This document shows, one piece after another, positions 9,056-18,586 of a DNA stretch of 58,989 nucleotides. This DNA is from Nesterenkonia haasae (GTDB lineage: Bacteria > Actinomycetota > Actinomycetes > Actinomycetales > Micrococcaceae). Under the pieces are notes generated by a model. That model saw only the letters and a list, made by a program, of their open reading frames with translations, was not told the DNA's origin and ran no database searches. Position 1 is the stretch's first letter, and each line of letters opens with the position of its first letter. The position numbers and the translations under genes are program-made. Location: positions 1 to 58,989 of the forward strand of contig NZ_VFIE01000028.1 of NCBI RefSeq assembly GCF_010119385.1, read 5' to 3'.

Positions 9056-11425
9056 TTATGATGTTGACAATTCGAGTCCGATGTCACGCTCCACGTGACG
9101 TTCGTCTTCGCGGGCTTCTTCGGCGCAGGGTTCGAATCGGATGAATATTGCTTTGAACCCTGGCGTGTTGGACTCCCTGGCCACCAGATCCCGGTGCACC
9201 AGGGCGTTGGCCTCCGGGTAGTACGCGGCGGCGCAGCCTTGGACTGTGGGGTAGGCGACCAGACGGAAGCGTTCAGCCCGGCGCTCCTCATCCCGGAAGA
9301 CAGAGACCACATCGACCAGGTCCCGGTCAGCGAAACCTGTGGCCTGAAGATCTTGCGGGTGAATCAGAATGACCCTCCGGCCCCCAGATATTCCGCGGTA
9401 CCGGTCATCAAGTCCGTAGAACGTGGTGTTGTACTGATCGTGGGAGCGCATAGTCTGCAGCACCAGGTGACCGGGTGGCGGAGTCAAGTACTCAAGATCC
9501 CTGACTGTGAAGTGGGCGAGCCCGTCATCAGTGGCGAAGGCCCGGTGGTCCCGGGGAGGGTTCGGCAGTACAAATCCGTATTTGTCACGGACACGTTCGT
9601 TGAAATTCTCCGTCCCGGAAACCACTCGGGAGCAGTGGTCACGGATGACGTCATAGTCTTCGGCCATCGCTTGCCAATCCACCGGGTGATCATCGCCCAG
9701 AATCGACTGGGCCATGCGGGCAACAATGACCGGCTCGGCAAGCAGGTGGTCCGAAACAGGTTCTAGCCGCCCCTGCGTGCTGCTGATCACCGACATCGAG
9801 TTCTCCACTGACAGGAACTGAGCACCACCGGGATGCTTATCATCTCGATCAGTGCGCCCGAGAGTCGGCAGGATTAGGGAGGTCCTGCCGTGCATCACAT
9901 GTGAACGGTTGGGTTTGGTGGAGATATGGACGGTCAGACCGGTGCGCTTGAGTCCCTGCGCCATCAGCGCGGTGTCGGAGTTGGCCATGGCGAGGTTGCC
10001 GCCCAGGGAGACGAAAACGTCAATTTCACCTTCGGCCATTGCCTTCATGGTGTTGGTGGAGTCGTGGCCGTGGTGTCGGGGAGAGGTGATGCCGAATTCG
10101 GCATCGAGCCGGTTGAGGAAGCCTTCGGTGGGTTTCTCCCAGATGCCGAACGTGCGGTCACCTTGCACATTGGAGTGTCCACGGACGGGGCAGGCCCCCG
10201 CACCGGGCTTACCGAAGTTCCCCTGCAATAGGAGGAGATTGACGATCTCTTTGATGGTGTCCACCGAGTGCGGCTGCTGGGTGATGCCCAACGCCCAGCA
10301 GAAGATCGTTGCTTTTGAGGAGGCCAGGGTCTCGGCCGTGGCCTCGATCTGGGACCGGCTCAGGCCAGTAGCCAGTTCGGTTTCTTCCCAGTCGAGGTTT
10401 GCGCGGGCAGCGCGGTAGCCCTCGAAGCCCTGAGTGGAGGACTCGATGAAGGCGGAATCGACGACGCTGCCAGGGTTGGACTCTTCTTCCTTCAGCAGCA
10501 AGTGCCCCAGTGCCTGGAAGAGTGCTTGATCTCCGCCCACGCGGATTTGCAGATACTCGTCACTGATCCGTTCCCCTCCCCCCATGAGCCCCTTGGGAGT
10601 TTGGGGGTCCTTGAACTTCAGGAGCCCAGCCTCAGGAAGCGGGTTGACTGCGATGACCTTCCCGCCGTTCTTCCGGCACTCAGCCAGGGAGCCGAGCATG
10701 CGCGGGTGGTTGGTTCCGGGGTTCTGTCCCACCACAAAGATCAGCTCTGCGTTCTCGATGTCTTCCAGGGAGACGGTGCCCTTGCCGATGCCGATCGTGG
10801 GCGTCATCGCGGTGCCTGAAGATTCATGGCACATATTGGAACAGTCCGGGAGATTATTGGTGCCTAAGCTCCGTGCCAAGAGTTGGTACATAAAGGCCGT
10901 CTCATTGGCGGTGCGGCCTGAGGTGTAGAACGCACACCGGTCAGGCTCTGTGGCGCGGACGTGCTCACCGATGAGGTCGAAGGCGGCGCTCCAGGAGATG
11001 GGCGAGTAGTGCTCTTCGCCTTCCCGAATGATCATGGGTTCAGTGATCCTTCCGGACTGTCCGAGCCAGTACTCGGTCCGTGTCTCAAGCTCACTGATGG
11101 GATGTTGCGCCCACCATTCGGGGGTCACGACACGCTGAGTGTTTTCTTCTGCAAGTGCCTTGACGCCATTTTCGCAGAATTCGACTTTCTTGCGGTCACC
11201 GGTGATGGACTCGGGCCAGGCGCATCCAGGACAGTCGACGCCGCCGGGCTGGTTAACCCGGTACATGGAGCGCAGCGTCCGGCTGACTCCGCCCTGTTCC
11301 AACCCGCGGTCGAAGGAGACCTTGACTGCTTTGAGCCCGGCGGCGGACACCTTGGGTTGTCCGACTTGCAGTGTTGTTTCGTCGATATCGCCGAACTCGA
11401 CTCGGCGTCCCCGTGCTTTAGACAT
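9056..11425 (-). CDS. FdhF/YdeP-family molybdopterin oxidoreductase
   Basis: 789 residues. CPGCAWPE at residues 65-72 and [11 protein letters not shown] near 197 are landmarks of the YdeP branch, as is the C-terminal molybdopterin-guanine-dinucleotide-binding domain ([19 protein letters not shown]). It lacks the N-terminal four-Cys [4Fe-4S] motif of classical formate dehydrogenases and no in-frame TGA suggests selenocysteine. E. coli YdeP is linked to acid resistance and its substrate is not proven; annotations often call the family formate dehydrogenase alpha-like. Here fdhD follows 21 bp upstream, then three molybdenum-cofactor genes, and the formaldehyde dehydrogenase lies downstream, which favours formate as substrate. 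Confidence 0.88.
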   Translation of the reverse strand: MSKARGRRVEFGDIDETTLQVGQPKVSAAGLKAVKVSFDRGLEQGGVSRTLRSMYRVNQPGGVDCPGCAWPESITGDRKKVEFCENGVKALAEENTQRVVTPEWWAQHPISELETRTEYWLGQSGRITEPMIIREGEEHYSPISWSAAFDLIGEHVRATEPDRCAFYTSGRTANETAFMYQLLARSLGTNNLPDCSNMCHESSGTAMTPTIGIGKGTVSLEDIENAELIFVVGQNPGTNHPRMLGSLAECRKNGGKVIAVNPLPEAGLLKFKDPQTPKGLMGGGERISDEYLQIRVGGDQALFQALGHLLLKEEESNPGSVVDSAFIESSTQGFEGYRAARANLDWEETELATGLSRSQIEATAETLASSKATIFCWALGITQQPHSVDTIKEIVNLLLLQGNFGKPGAGACPVRGHSNVQGDRTFGIWEKPTEGFLNRLDAEFGITSPRHHGHDSTNTMKAMAEGEIDVFVSLGGNLAMANSDTALMAQGLKRTGLTVHISTKPNRSHVMHGRTSLILPTLGRTDRDDKHPGGAQFLSVENSMSVISSTQGRLEPVSDHLLAEPVIVARMAQSILGDDHPVDWQAMAEDYDVIRDHCSRVVSGTENFNERVRDKYGFVLPNPPRDHRAFATDDGLAHFTVRDLEYLTPPPGHLVLQTMRSHDQYNTTFYGLDDRYRGISGGRRVILIHPQDLQATGFADRDLVDVVSVFRDEERRAERFRLVAYPTVQGCAAAYYPEANALVHRDLVARESNTPGFKAIFIRFEPCAEEAREDERHVERDIGLELSTS

Positions 11426-11446
11426 GGCCTGCGGATCCTTGTTCTC

Positions 11447-12358
11447 TCATTCGACGCTGAATGTGTCCTGAGCGGTTAATTCTAGTCTGCCCTCGACCCG
11501 ATGGTCATGGGTGTAGACGTTAGCGCTCTTTCCGCGGGAGAAGCCGACCAGCGTCAAGCCGGCTCGTTCGGCAAGGTCAACTGCCAGAGAGGACGGAGCT
11601 CCAACGGCGCTGAGCATTTCAATCCCAGCCAGGGCTGCTTTCTGCACGAGCTCGAAAGATGCCCGGCCTGAGACCTGGAGCACCGTACCTGTGAGCGGCA
11701 GGCGGTTTTCCATAAGTCCCCACCCGACGACTTTGTCCACAGCGTTGTGGCGGCCCACATCTTCGCGCAGACAGATCAGGTGCCCTTCAGCGTCGAAGAG
11801 TCCTGCCGCGTGGACTCCCCCGGTCTTGTCGAAGATCTTTTGTTGGTCTCGCAGAGTGTCAGGAAGCTTCAGCATGGTCTCGGCGCTGATGCTCAGCTGG
11901 GGACCGCGCTCTGGGGCAGGGGGGAGCGTCTTCTCTACTGCGTCGATTGAGGTGGTGCCGCATATGCCACATGCCGACGTGGTGAGAACATTCCGTTTTT
12001 CACTGATCGAAGGCCTCATCACAAACGGGTCCAGGTCACAGTCGATGACGTTGTAGGTCTGGTTGCCGAATTCATCGGCACCGGCACAGTACCGCAGGCC
12101 GCGCAGTTCTTCTGAGCGCCCAATCAATCCTTCAGCCACCAGGAACCCAGCGACAAGTTCGAAGTCGTGGCCGGGTGTGCGCATGGTGACGGTAAACGCC
12201 TCACCCGCAAGCCTGAGCTCCAAGGGCTCCTCAACTGCGAGCAGGTCAACCTTGCTGCGGGAGGTGACACCGGGCTGGCGGGGCTGAGTGGAATCCTGCG
12301 CATTGTCAGACTCGCGGAGGATCCGTGTGATCCGCTTGCGCTGGGTGATGCGGCCCAT
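11447..12358 (-). CDS. fdhD: Formate dehydrogenase accessory sulfurtransferase FdhD
   Basis: 303 residues; ATG with GGAGGAG upstream. FdhD moves sulfur from a cysteine desulfurase to the molybdenum cofactor before it is inserted into formate dehydrogenase. The two reactive cysteines are in TSACGICGTTSID near residue 130. Other landmarks are FELVAGFLVAEGLIG, CLREDVGRHNAVDKV and GRASFELVQKAALAG. It lies directly upstream of its likely client, the FdhF/YdeP gene (21-bp gap), and 24 bp after moeA. That pairing argues that the client needs a sulfurated molybdenum centre. Confidence 0.95.
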   Translation of the reverse strand: MGRITQRKRITRILRESDNAQDSTQPRQPGVTSRSKVDLLAVEEPLELRLAGEAFTVTMRTPGHDFELVAGFLVAEGLIGRSEELRGLRYCAGADEFGNQTYNVIDCDLDPFVMRPSISEKRNVLTTSACGICGTTSIDAVEKTLPPAPERGPQLSISAETMLKLPDTLRDQQKIFDKTGGVHAAGLFDAEGHLICLREDVGRHNAVDKVVGWGLMENRLPLTGTVLQVSGRASFELVQKAALAGIEMLSAVGAPSSLAVDLAERAGLTLVGFSRGKSANVYTHDHRVEGRLELTAQDTFSVE

Positions 12359-12382
12359 GGGGTGACTCCTCCCGTATCGTTA

Positions 12383-13612
12383 TCAACTGCTGGTGCGGGC
12401 CCAGCCGCCAGGTCGGTAGGGGCTTCCCGGCACTGGCAGGCATTCCACATGTTCACCAGTAGCCAGACCACCGGCCGGGATGACGGCGAATGCGTCAGCC
12501 TCCGCTAATCCCCTCATCATATGAGAGCTGGCGTGGGGCAAGGGTTGCACAGTTTCCTGGGTGACCTGCACTGGTACCAGTCGCACTCCGGTGCGGGGCC
12601 CCTGGAGCGTACTGCCTGCACTGCACGTGTGCGAGGTGAGGGTCGGTGTGACCGCTCTGAGCGCCCTGATCAGGGGATCTCCCAGGACGGTGAGCGCCGC
12701 GAAGCCGGCTAGTGGATTTCCCGGCAGCCCGAGGATGTACGTGCCGTTGCAGTGCGCCAATAGGCCCGGGTGTCCGGGGCGCATCGCCACGGAGCCGACG
12801 AGGATCTGGGCTCCTATGCGGGTCAGCGCCGGGCGCAGGACATCCGCGGGCGAACCGGCTGTGCCCCCTGTGGTGATGATGATGTCAGGAGCGTCTTCTT
12901 CCATCAGATCCACGAGGGCGGCGGCGTCGTCGTCGATGCGGTCCATGCCTACTAGTTCGGCACCCATGGCTCCGACCATCGCAGGAAGCGCGAGGCCGAA
13001 AACGTCACGCACCTCCCCCGGCGCGGGAATCCCCGAGGTGATGACCTCACTGCCGGTGAGAATCAGCCGGACTCTTGGGGGCGGTACTACGGCCAGTTCG
13101 TCATAGCCGGCGACCGCTGCAGTAGCTGCCCGGGTGGCGGTCAGGATTCGACCCGGTTCACAGAGCACCTCTCCGGTGCGGGCCTCTGCAGCCTGGGGCC
13201 TGATATTGCGGTTCGGCTCCAGGTCAGGGGTCTCCGGGTCTGCACGAAGCTGCGCCCCCTGCTCGTCGCCGTGCTCGATGTAGCCATGTTCCGAGCGCAG
13301 CACTGAGTGGGACCCTACTGGGACGGGAGTTCCGGTGACTACGGCGACAGCCTCTCCGGCAGCGAGCGGATCCAGCACAGTTCCGGGACGCTCCGCGCTG
13401 TCACTCCTGAGCCTCCACCGCGGCTGTTCCGTGGTGGTGACGGCCCAGCCATCCATAGCTGAGGTCGCAACATGCGGAATGTTGAGCTGCGCAGTCACCG
13501 GTTCGCTCAGTACACAGCCGATTCCTTCCGCCAACGGGCGCCGTACCGCGGGCAGCGCTTGAGCAGAAGCCGCGATGCCTCTGGCCTGATCAAAGGGGAC
13601 GGGGGAGGTCAC
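12383..13612 (-). CDS. moeA: Molybdopterin molybdotransferase MoeA
   Basis: 409 residues from a GTG start. MoeA inserts molybdate into adenylylated molybdopterin. Visible are the N-terminal segment (LPAVRRPLAEGIGCVL, SAMDGWAV), the MoCF-binding core (RLILTGSEVITSG, DIIITTGGTAGSPADVL, LPGNPLAGFAALTVL) and a C-terminal beta-barrel domain. Length is usual for the family. It sits between the DUF6457 gene and fdhD on the same strand with gaps of about 25-28 bp, so it is very likely co-transcribed with them. Confidence 0.94.
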   Translation of the reverse strand: MTSPVPFDQARGIAASAQALPAVRRPLAEGIGCVLSEPVTAQLNIPHVATSAMDGWAVTTTEQPRWRLRSDSAERPGTVLDPLAAGEAVAVVTGTPVPVGSHSVLRSEHGYIEHGDEQGAQLRADPETPDLEPNRNIRPQAAEARTGEVLCEPGRILTATRAATAAVAGYDELAVVPPPRVRLILTGSEVITSGIPAPGEVRDVFGLALPAMVGAMGAELVGMDRIDDDAAALVDLMEEDAPDIIITTGGTAGSPADVLRPALTRIGAQILVGSVAMRPGHPGLLAHCNGTYILGLPGNPLAGFAALTVLGDPLIRALRAVTPTLTSHTCSAGSTLQGPRTGVRLVPVQVTQETVQPLPHASSHMMRGLAEADAFAVIPAGGLATGEHVECLPVPGSPYRPGGWARTSS

Positions 13613-13640
13613 TTGGAAGTCGCCTTCAGCCGGTACTGGG

Positions 13641-13949
13641 TCACTCTGAGGTCTGGGAGCGTTGCACCAGCAGCTGGCGTGTGATCTGTGTGGCGGCGGT
13701 GAACGCCTTCTTGTAGTCCGCTTGTCCAGAGGCTTCGGCCAGGCCGGTGACGTAGCCGATCACGAACGTGGTCACCGGCGCAGCGGGTCGGACCACAGTG
13801 TGGGCCGCTTCTCCGGCGAGTGTGAGGAGTTCCTCGATGTCGATGTCAGTGTCTTCGATCTCAAGATGGCGTATGAGCTCTTTGACCCACTGTTCGATCG
13901 GTTCGTGGATGGACTGCTCGGTGTACTGGGGACTATCGGCGTCTGACAT
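13641..13949 (-). CDS. DUF6457 protein in the molybdenum-cofactor cluster
   Basis: 102 residues from the ATG at 13949, which has GAGGAG upstream. The protein is small, acidic and helical, with IEQWVKELIRHLEI, ELLTLAGEAAHTVVRPAAPVTT and FVIGYVTGLA. It matches what is annotated as DUF6457, a small actinobacterial family often found beside MobA/MoeA genes. Its role is unknown; cofactor handling or chaperoning is a guess from neighbourhood alone. It contains no Cys or His, so it is unlikely to bind metal itself. Confidence 0.8.
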   Translation of the reverse strand: MSDADSPQYTEQSIHEPIEQWVKELIRHLEIEDTDIDIEELLTLAGEAAHTVVRPAAPVTTFVIGYVTGLAEASGQADYKKAFTAATQITRQLLVQRSQTSE

Positions 13950-13995
13950 AGTGCTCCTCGCGGGGCTTGTTTCTGACGTCACAGGACGGTTCTGA

Positions 13996-14017
13996 CCAGG
14001 TTCTCACAGAACCCTGG
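13996..14017 (-). terminator. Short hairpin just after mobA
   Basis: CCAGGTTCT (13996-14004) pairs with AGAACCCTGG (14008-14017) across a 3-nt loop with one bulged C. It lies directly after the mobA stop and ahead of DUF6457. It may weaken read-through or protect an mRNA end inside the operon. Confidence 0.4.
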
Positions 14018-14020
14018 TGT

Positions 14021-14659
14021 CTAGGTCCTGTCTGTGGGCGGCTCAACGGGCAGGGCGACCCCGAGGTGCCGGGCGTCATCGGTGGTATCGACATCTTGGC
14101 CAAGGCCTTCCGGCAGAAGGGGGTGCGCAGTCGGGGCGGCGCCGATCAGCCAGCGCAGCGACCGACCGGTCTCTTCTCCGGGCGCCAGTTGGGCCACACG
14201 GCGGCTGAGCCAGGCGCGGTCTACGGCGGAGCTGAGCATCTGGAACTGGCCCCTCTGGTCTCGTGGGACTACGGCATCTTCTCCGGTGTCGTGCAGGGCA
14301 GGAAGCCAGTCCAGCAGCCAGTCGAGCAGCGGCCCGGGGTCCACCGTGTCCACTGACAGCAGCAGAAACACTTCGGCTGGTTGGGCGGGGCCCGACTGGA
14401 TCAGGGCTCGCACTCCGGCACAGACGGCCGCTGCGGGTCCAGACAGTGGTGGGTCCTCACGGGTCAGGAGGATCTGTCCCGGAATGTGCCCGCGCAGATG
14501 CTCGGAACCGACGACGACGCCTGGTATTTCCCGCTCGAGGAGCGCATCGGTCCAGTGCGCGATCAGGGTTCGACCCTCCCGTTTGAGGAGGGCTTTCTCC
14601 AGTCCTCCGAGCCGGCTTCCGGCTCCGCCGGCCAGCAGCACCGCTTGCGCGCGCATCAT
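14021..14659 (-). CDS. mobA: Molybdenum cofactor guanylyltransferase (MobA-like)
   Basis: 212 residues. The N-terminal nucleotidyltransferase signature is LLAGGAGSRLGGLEKALLKREG, with the key Lys in EKALL. It is followed by VVVGSEHLRGHIPG, the substrate segment REDPPLSGPAAAVCAG, and LLLSVDTVDPGPL in place of the usual PCD(M/T)P block. It attaches GMP to molybdopterin to give the guanine-dinucleotide cofactor used by DMSO-reductase-family enzymes, fitting the FdhF/YdeP protein encoded nearby. The start may be the ATG at 14659 or the next Met. It lies only 24 bp downstream of metB, with 71 bp before DUF6457. Confidence 0.88.
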   Translation of the reverse strand: MMRAQAVLLAGGAGSRLGGLEKALLKREGRTLIAHWTDALLEREIPGVVVGSEHLRGHIPGQILLTREDPPLSGPAAAVCAGVRALIQSGPAQPAEVFLLLSVDTVDPGPLLDWLLDWLPALHDTGEDAVVPRDQRGQFQMLSSAVDRAWLSRRVAQLAPGEETGRSLRWLIGAAPTAHPLLPEGLGQDVDTTDDARHLGVALPVEPPTDRT

Positions 14660-14683
14660 CTCAACCGCAGGGCGCCAGCCACC

Positions 14684-15859
14684 TTAGAGGCCGGCCAGCG
14701 ACTGTTCCAGATCGTCAATCAAGTCGGCGACATCTTCGATTCCCACTGAGAGGCGCAGCAGGTTCTCGGGCACTGCGAGCTCCGTACCGCGCACTGAGGC
14801 GTGGGTCATCTCATGCGGGTAGTTCATGAGAGATTCGACGCCGCCGAGAGACTCAGCCAGGATGAAGTATTTGGTAGCCTCGGCGACTTTGCGGGCTGCT
14901 GGTTCACCTCCTGCAAGTTGGATGGAGACCATCCCGCCGAAACTGCGCATCTGTGCGGCGGCGAGTTCGTGACCGGGGTGGGATGCCAGACCCGGGTACA
15001 GGACCCGCTCGATGGCTGGGTGTCCTTCGAAGTGCTCTGCGATGGTCTGTGCGTTGGCGCAGTGCCGGTCCATACGCACTCCTAGAGTCTTGAGGCCCCG
15101 GGTGGTGAGGTAGGCATCCAGGGGTCCAGATACTGCACCGACAGCGAACTGCTGGAAAGCGATTTTCTCAGCCAGGTCATCAGCTGCAGCGGTGGAGCCC
15201 AACACAGCGGCACCTCCCACCACATCCGAGTGACCGCCGATGTACTTGGTGGTGGAGTGCACCACCACGTCGGCTCCTAACCGCAGAGGCTGCTGGAGGT
15301 ATGGGGTGGCAAACGTATTGTCCACAACCAGCAGCGCAGAGTTGGCATGTGCCATCTCTGCCAGCGCTGCGATGTCTGTTACAGCCATCAGCGGGTTGGA
15401 GGGGGTCTCTACCCAGAGGAGAGTGGCGTCGTCGTCCTCAAGTTCGGATGCCACACGGTCATGGTCGCTGAGGTCCAGTGGTGTATTGGACACGCCCCAT
15501 GCGGAGTGGATCTTGTCAAAGAGCCTGAAGGTTCCGCCGTAGGCGTCATTGCCCATCACGATCCGCTGTCCCGGGCGCATCAGCCCGCGGATGATCGCAT
15601 CCTCTGCTGCCAGGCCTGAGCCGAAACTGAAGGCGTGCTTGCCGCCTTCGAGCGCAGCCAACTGAGTCTGAAGTGCGGTGCGGGTGGGGTTGCCTGCCCG
15701 GCCGTAGTCATAACCGTTGCGCAGGTTACCGATGCCGTCGGGGGCATAGGTGGTGGAGAAGTGAATCGGCGGAACCACTGCGCCGAAGACTTGGTCCACC
15801 TCCTGGCCGGTGTGAATGGCGTGGGTGGAGAATCCAGGGGTGGCCTTGTGCTCACTCAT
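14684..15859 (-). CDS. metB: Cystathionine gamma-synthase
   Basis: 391 residues from the ATG at 15859, preceded by GAGAGGAAAG and agreeing with the family N-terminus (GFSTHAIHTGQE). This PLP enzyme of the Cys/Met metabolism family shows the Schiff-base lysine in VVHSTTKYIGGHSD near residue 205. TTYAPDGIGNLRNGYDYGRAGNPTR and the C-terminal ESLMNYPHEMTHASV are also typical. It makes or cleaves cystathionine; gamma-synthase and gamma-lyase are hard to tell apart by eye. The start overlaps the cystathionine beta-synthase stop by 8 nt (ATGAGTGA), so the two are translationally coupled, suggesting linked transsulfuration. Confidence 0.93.
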   Translation of the reverse strand: MSEHKATPGFSTHAIHTGQEVDQVFGAVVPPIHFSTTYAPDGIGNLRNGYDYGRAGNPTRTALQTQLAALEGGKHAFSFGSGLAAEDAIIRGLMRPGQRIVMGNDAYGGTFRLFDKIHSAWGVSNTPLDLSDHDRVASELEDDDATLLWVETPSNPLMAVTDIAALAEMAHANSALLVVDNTFATPYLQQPLRLGADVVVHSTTKYIGGHSDVVGGAAVLGSTAAADDLAEKIAFQQFAVGAVSGPLDAYLTTRGLKTLGVRMDRHCANAQTIAEHFEGHPAIERVLYPGLASHPGHELAAAQMRSFGGMVSIQLAGGEPAARKVAEATKYFILAESLGGVESLMNYPHEMTHASVRGTELAVPENLLRLSVGIEDVADLIDDLEQSLAGL

Positions 15860-17393
15860 CGATGGTGCTTTCCTCTCTTTTGGCGCCTGAAAGGTGTGCC
15901 AGCAGGTCATTGCGGGTGAGGACGCCGACGATATCTCCACGGTCGGCGACCAGCAGAGTGGGATTGGCGCGGAGTTTGGTCAAAATATGCGGAATCGGTT
16001 CAGTGATTCCGACCAGTGGGAGGTTGTCATTGAGGTGGTCCGAGACCAGGTCATCCGGTCCGGCGTGGCCTTCGATCACGTCCTCGGACAAGTGGGCCAC
16101 ATCTACCACTCCGTACACTTCACCGATCCGGGCGGCCCCGCCCGGCCGGTCGATGACCGGCACAATGTCGACGCCGTAGCGGTTCATCACGCTCACCGCT
16201 TCGCGGAGTGTGGTGTCTCGGGTGATGGAGATGACCTCTGGAAGCGCATCGGAGAACAAGTCTCGTTTGGCGCGCAGCAGGGCCGCTGCTGTGGTCGAAT
16301 GATCAATCCCGGCGTTGGGGGCAGCCTTCGCTGAGCTGTCGCTGGCGATCTCACCGTCACGGACCGCTGCACTGATCTCCTCAGTGGACTTCACACTGAT
16401 CTCTGTTCCAGTGGAGGTGGAGACCACTTCACCGAATCCGTGATCAATCATCCACTGATCGTTGAAGATCTTGGCCAGATAACCCCGTCCAGAGTCTGGT
16501 AAAACGGCGACGACGACGTCGTCGGGTCCAAGATCCTTGGCCACTCGCAACGCAGCGGTGACGGCCAGTCCTGAGGAACCGCCCACGAGCAGCCCTTCTT
16601 CGGTGGCGAGTCTGCGGCACATGGAGAAGGATTCGGCGTCGGTCACCGCGTGTTTCTCGTCAGGGATTGCGGGGTCGTAATTGGGCACCCAGATATCCTC
16701 GCCCACACCCTCCACAAAATACGGGCGGCCTTCTCCGCCGGAGTAGACCGAACCGTCGGGATCAGCGACCACTACCCGGACAGGGCCGGAGGCGCGGTCT
16801 GCGGAAACCTCTTTGAGGTAGCGGCCCGTGCCGGTGACGGTGCCACCGGTGCCTGCGCCGACGACAAAGTGAGTCAGCTTGCCCTCGGTATCAGCCCAAA
16901 TCTCCGGTCCGGTGGACTCGTAGTGGCTGGCGGGCGCTCCGGGATTGGAAAACTGGTCTGGCTTGAAGCCGCCTTCGATCTCGCGAGCCAACTGGTCAGA
17001 GATGCCGTAGTAGCTCAGTGGGGATTCACCACCCACACCTGAGGGCCCGACCACCACATCGGCTCCGTATGCGCGGAGTACGTCACGCTTCTCCTTGGCC
17101 ACTTTGGGTACCGTCACGAAAACCGCTCGGTAGCCCTTCTGCTGGGCTACAAGCGCCAGACCCACGCCGGTGTTTCCGGAGGTGGGTTCAACCACCACAC
17201 CCCCAGGGCCCAGTTCGCCAGACTTTTCAGCATCTTCGATCATCTTCAGGGCGATCCGGTCCTTAATGGACCCGCCCGGATTGAGGTATTCGAGCTTCAC
17301 CAGAACAGTGGCTTCGATACCTTCAGTGACGTTGTTCAGGCGCACTAAAGGGGTGCGTCCGATCAGGTCGACGACAGACTCGGCGTATCTCAT
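15852..17393 (-). CDS. Cystathionine beta-synthase with C-terminal CBS-domain pair
   Basis: 513 residues from the ATG at 17393 (MRYAESVVDLIGRTPLVRL). PLP-binding lysine is in NPGGSIKDRIALKMI; the phosphate-cradle loop is VGAGTGGTVTGTGRYL, and SGNTGVGLALVAQQKGY is the substrate loop. A pair of CBS domains fills residues about 385-513, ending VGVLTRNDLLAHLSG. It condenses serine and homocysteine. The linker between the catalytic core and the CBS pair (about 335-385) is long and rich in Ser, Ala and Glu, making the protein longer than the roughly 460 residues I would expect in actinobacteria. It is the first gene of the long minus-strand run and overlaps metB. Confidence 0.93.
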   Translation of the reverse strand: MRYAESVVDLIGRTPLVRLNNVTEGIEATVLVKLEYLNPGGSIKDRIALKMIEDAEKSGELGPGGVVVEPTSGNTGVGLALVAQQKGYRAVFVTVPKVAKEKRDVLRAYGADVVVGPSGVGGESPLSYYGISDQLAREIEGGFKPDQFSNPGAPASHYESTGPEIWADTEGKLTHFVVGAGTGGTVTGTGRYLKEVSADRASGPVRVVVADPDGSVYSGGEGRPYFVEGVGEDIWVPNYDPAIPDEKHAVTDAESFSMCRRLATEEGLLVGGSSGLAVTAALRVAKDLGPDDVVVAVLPDSGRGYLAKIFNDQWMIDHGFGEVVSTSTGTEISVKSTEEISAAVRDGEIASDSSAKAAPNAGIDHSTTAAALLRAKRDLFSDALPEVISITRDTTLREAVSVMNRYGVDIVPVIDRPGGAARIGEVYGVVDVAHLSEDVIEGHAGPDDLVSDHLNDNLPLVGITEPIPHILTKLRANPTLLVADRGDIVGVLTRNDLLAHLSGAKREESTIDE

Positions 17394-17530
17394 GACCTTC
17401 AGCGTACCGGCGAGCTTCCCAGCGCCCCAGCCCTGCGACTTGTAACGCAATATCACGGTCACTGCGGCCCTCGACGAACCAGCTGAGCGTCACCGAGTTG
17501 CTCGAGCCCACACTGTGCCATCCTGGAGCG

Positions 17531-18586
17531 ATGACAAGCGCGGCAGCACACCCCCGGTTGGTGGTGGATTCGGAGGTGCACATCGACCTCTACGAGCCCT
17601 TTGATCTGCCGCGGACCCTGGGCGTCCTGCAGCGCGGCTACGCCGACCCGGCCATCCGTGTAGACCCCGGCGCGTTCAGCGGTGGGCCCCGGGGAACCCC
17701 GGGGGCTGGTGCCTGGATGGCTCTGCGGCAGTACGACGCCGCCGGCCGACACCTGGGTGCCGTGACTCTGCGGTGTGACCAGCTGGACACCTCGCGGCTG
17801 CGAGTTTATGCCGTCAGTGAGAGCGAGAAAGCCCTCAATTCTGCACTGGAGATGGTTCCAGCACTGCTCGGGGCGGAGGATGACTGGAGTGAGTTCGAGC
17901 TTTTGCTCGAGGCACTGGGAGGCCACATCTCCGCCACTCTGGCGCAGGTGCGCCGCCGACATCCGGGAGTCCGGCTACCCGCCACGGGGGCACTGTTCGA
18001 CCAGCTCGTGACCGCGACGCTGGAGCAGAAGGTAACTCACCGTGAGGCTCGGCATGGGTGGCGGCAGCTCCTGCGGCGGCATGGCGATCGGGCACCAACA
18101 TCAGCGTCTTTTGGGACCCCGGACTGGCTCCGGCTGCCCCTCACCGGTGTACAGCTGAAACGCGTGCCAAGCTGGGAATGGCACAGAATGTGGGTTCAAC
18201 CGCCCATGTCACGGACGATTCAGCGCCTGGCGGACCGGGCGAGCAGCATTCACCGTTTGGGCGCTTCAACCCCGCTCGAGACCACGAGGATCGGTGAATT
18301 GGCTGAGCAGCTCACCGCGATTTCTGGTGTTGGCCAGTGGACCACCGCCGAAGCGCTGCAGCGATCCCATGGATCGGCTGATCTTCCGGCCGTCGGGGAC
18401 TACCATCTGGCGCACTTCGTGGGCGAGGCGTTGACTGGCAAGCGGACTGACGATGCGGGGATGCTGGACCTGCTGGAATCATTCCGCCCGCATCGCCAGC
18501 GCGTGATCCGACTGCTTAAGTTGTCAGGTTTTCGGGGCGAGCGCTTCGGTCCGCGGCTTGCGCCGGAGGATCACCGGGCGCGTTAG
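17531..18586 (+). CDS. HhH-GPD DNA glycosylase, 3-methyladenine glycosylase 2 family
   Basis: 351 residues from the ATG at 17531 with TGGAG before it. Residues about 150-335 contain the helix-hairpin-helix and GPD region: LFDQLVTATLEQKVTHREA, LTAISGVGQWTTAEALQRS (the hairpin), and VGDYHLAHFVGEAL with the catalytic Asp. It removes alkylated bases in base-excision repair. The N-terminal 150 residues are less conserved. It is divergent from the CBS gene (137-bp gap) and its stop overlaps that of the convergent thioredoxin gene by 3 nt. Confidence 0.88.
   Translation: MTSAAAHPRLVVDSEVHIDLYEPFDLPRTLGVLQRGYADPAIRVDPGAFSGGPRGTPGAGAWMALRQYDAAGRHLGAVTLRCDQLDTSRLRVYAVSESEKALNSALEMVPALLGAEDDWSEFELLLEALGGHISATLAQVRRRHPGVRLPATGALFDQLVTATLEQKVTHREARHGWRQLLRRHGDRAPTSASFGTPDWLRLPLTGVQLKRVPSWEWHRMWVQPPMSRTIQRLADRASSIHRLGASTPLETTRIGELAEQLTAISGVGQWTTAEALQRSHGSADLPAVGDYHLAHFVGEALTGKRTDDAGMLDLLESFRPHRQRVIRLLKLSGFRGERFGPRLAPEDHRAR

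Noticed and set aside
7618-9144. Plus-strand open frame of 508 codons
   Set aside because: Antisense to mscR and the hydrolase gene, whose catalytic motifs are unmistakable on the other strand.
9056-11425. Selenocysteine in the FdhF-like protein
   Set aside because: The frame has no internal TGA and the protein has the YdeP-type layout, which does not use selenocysteine.
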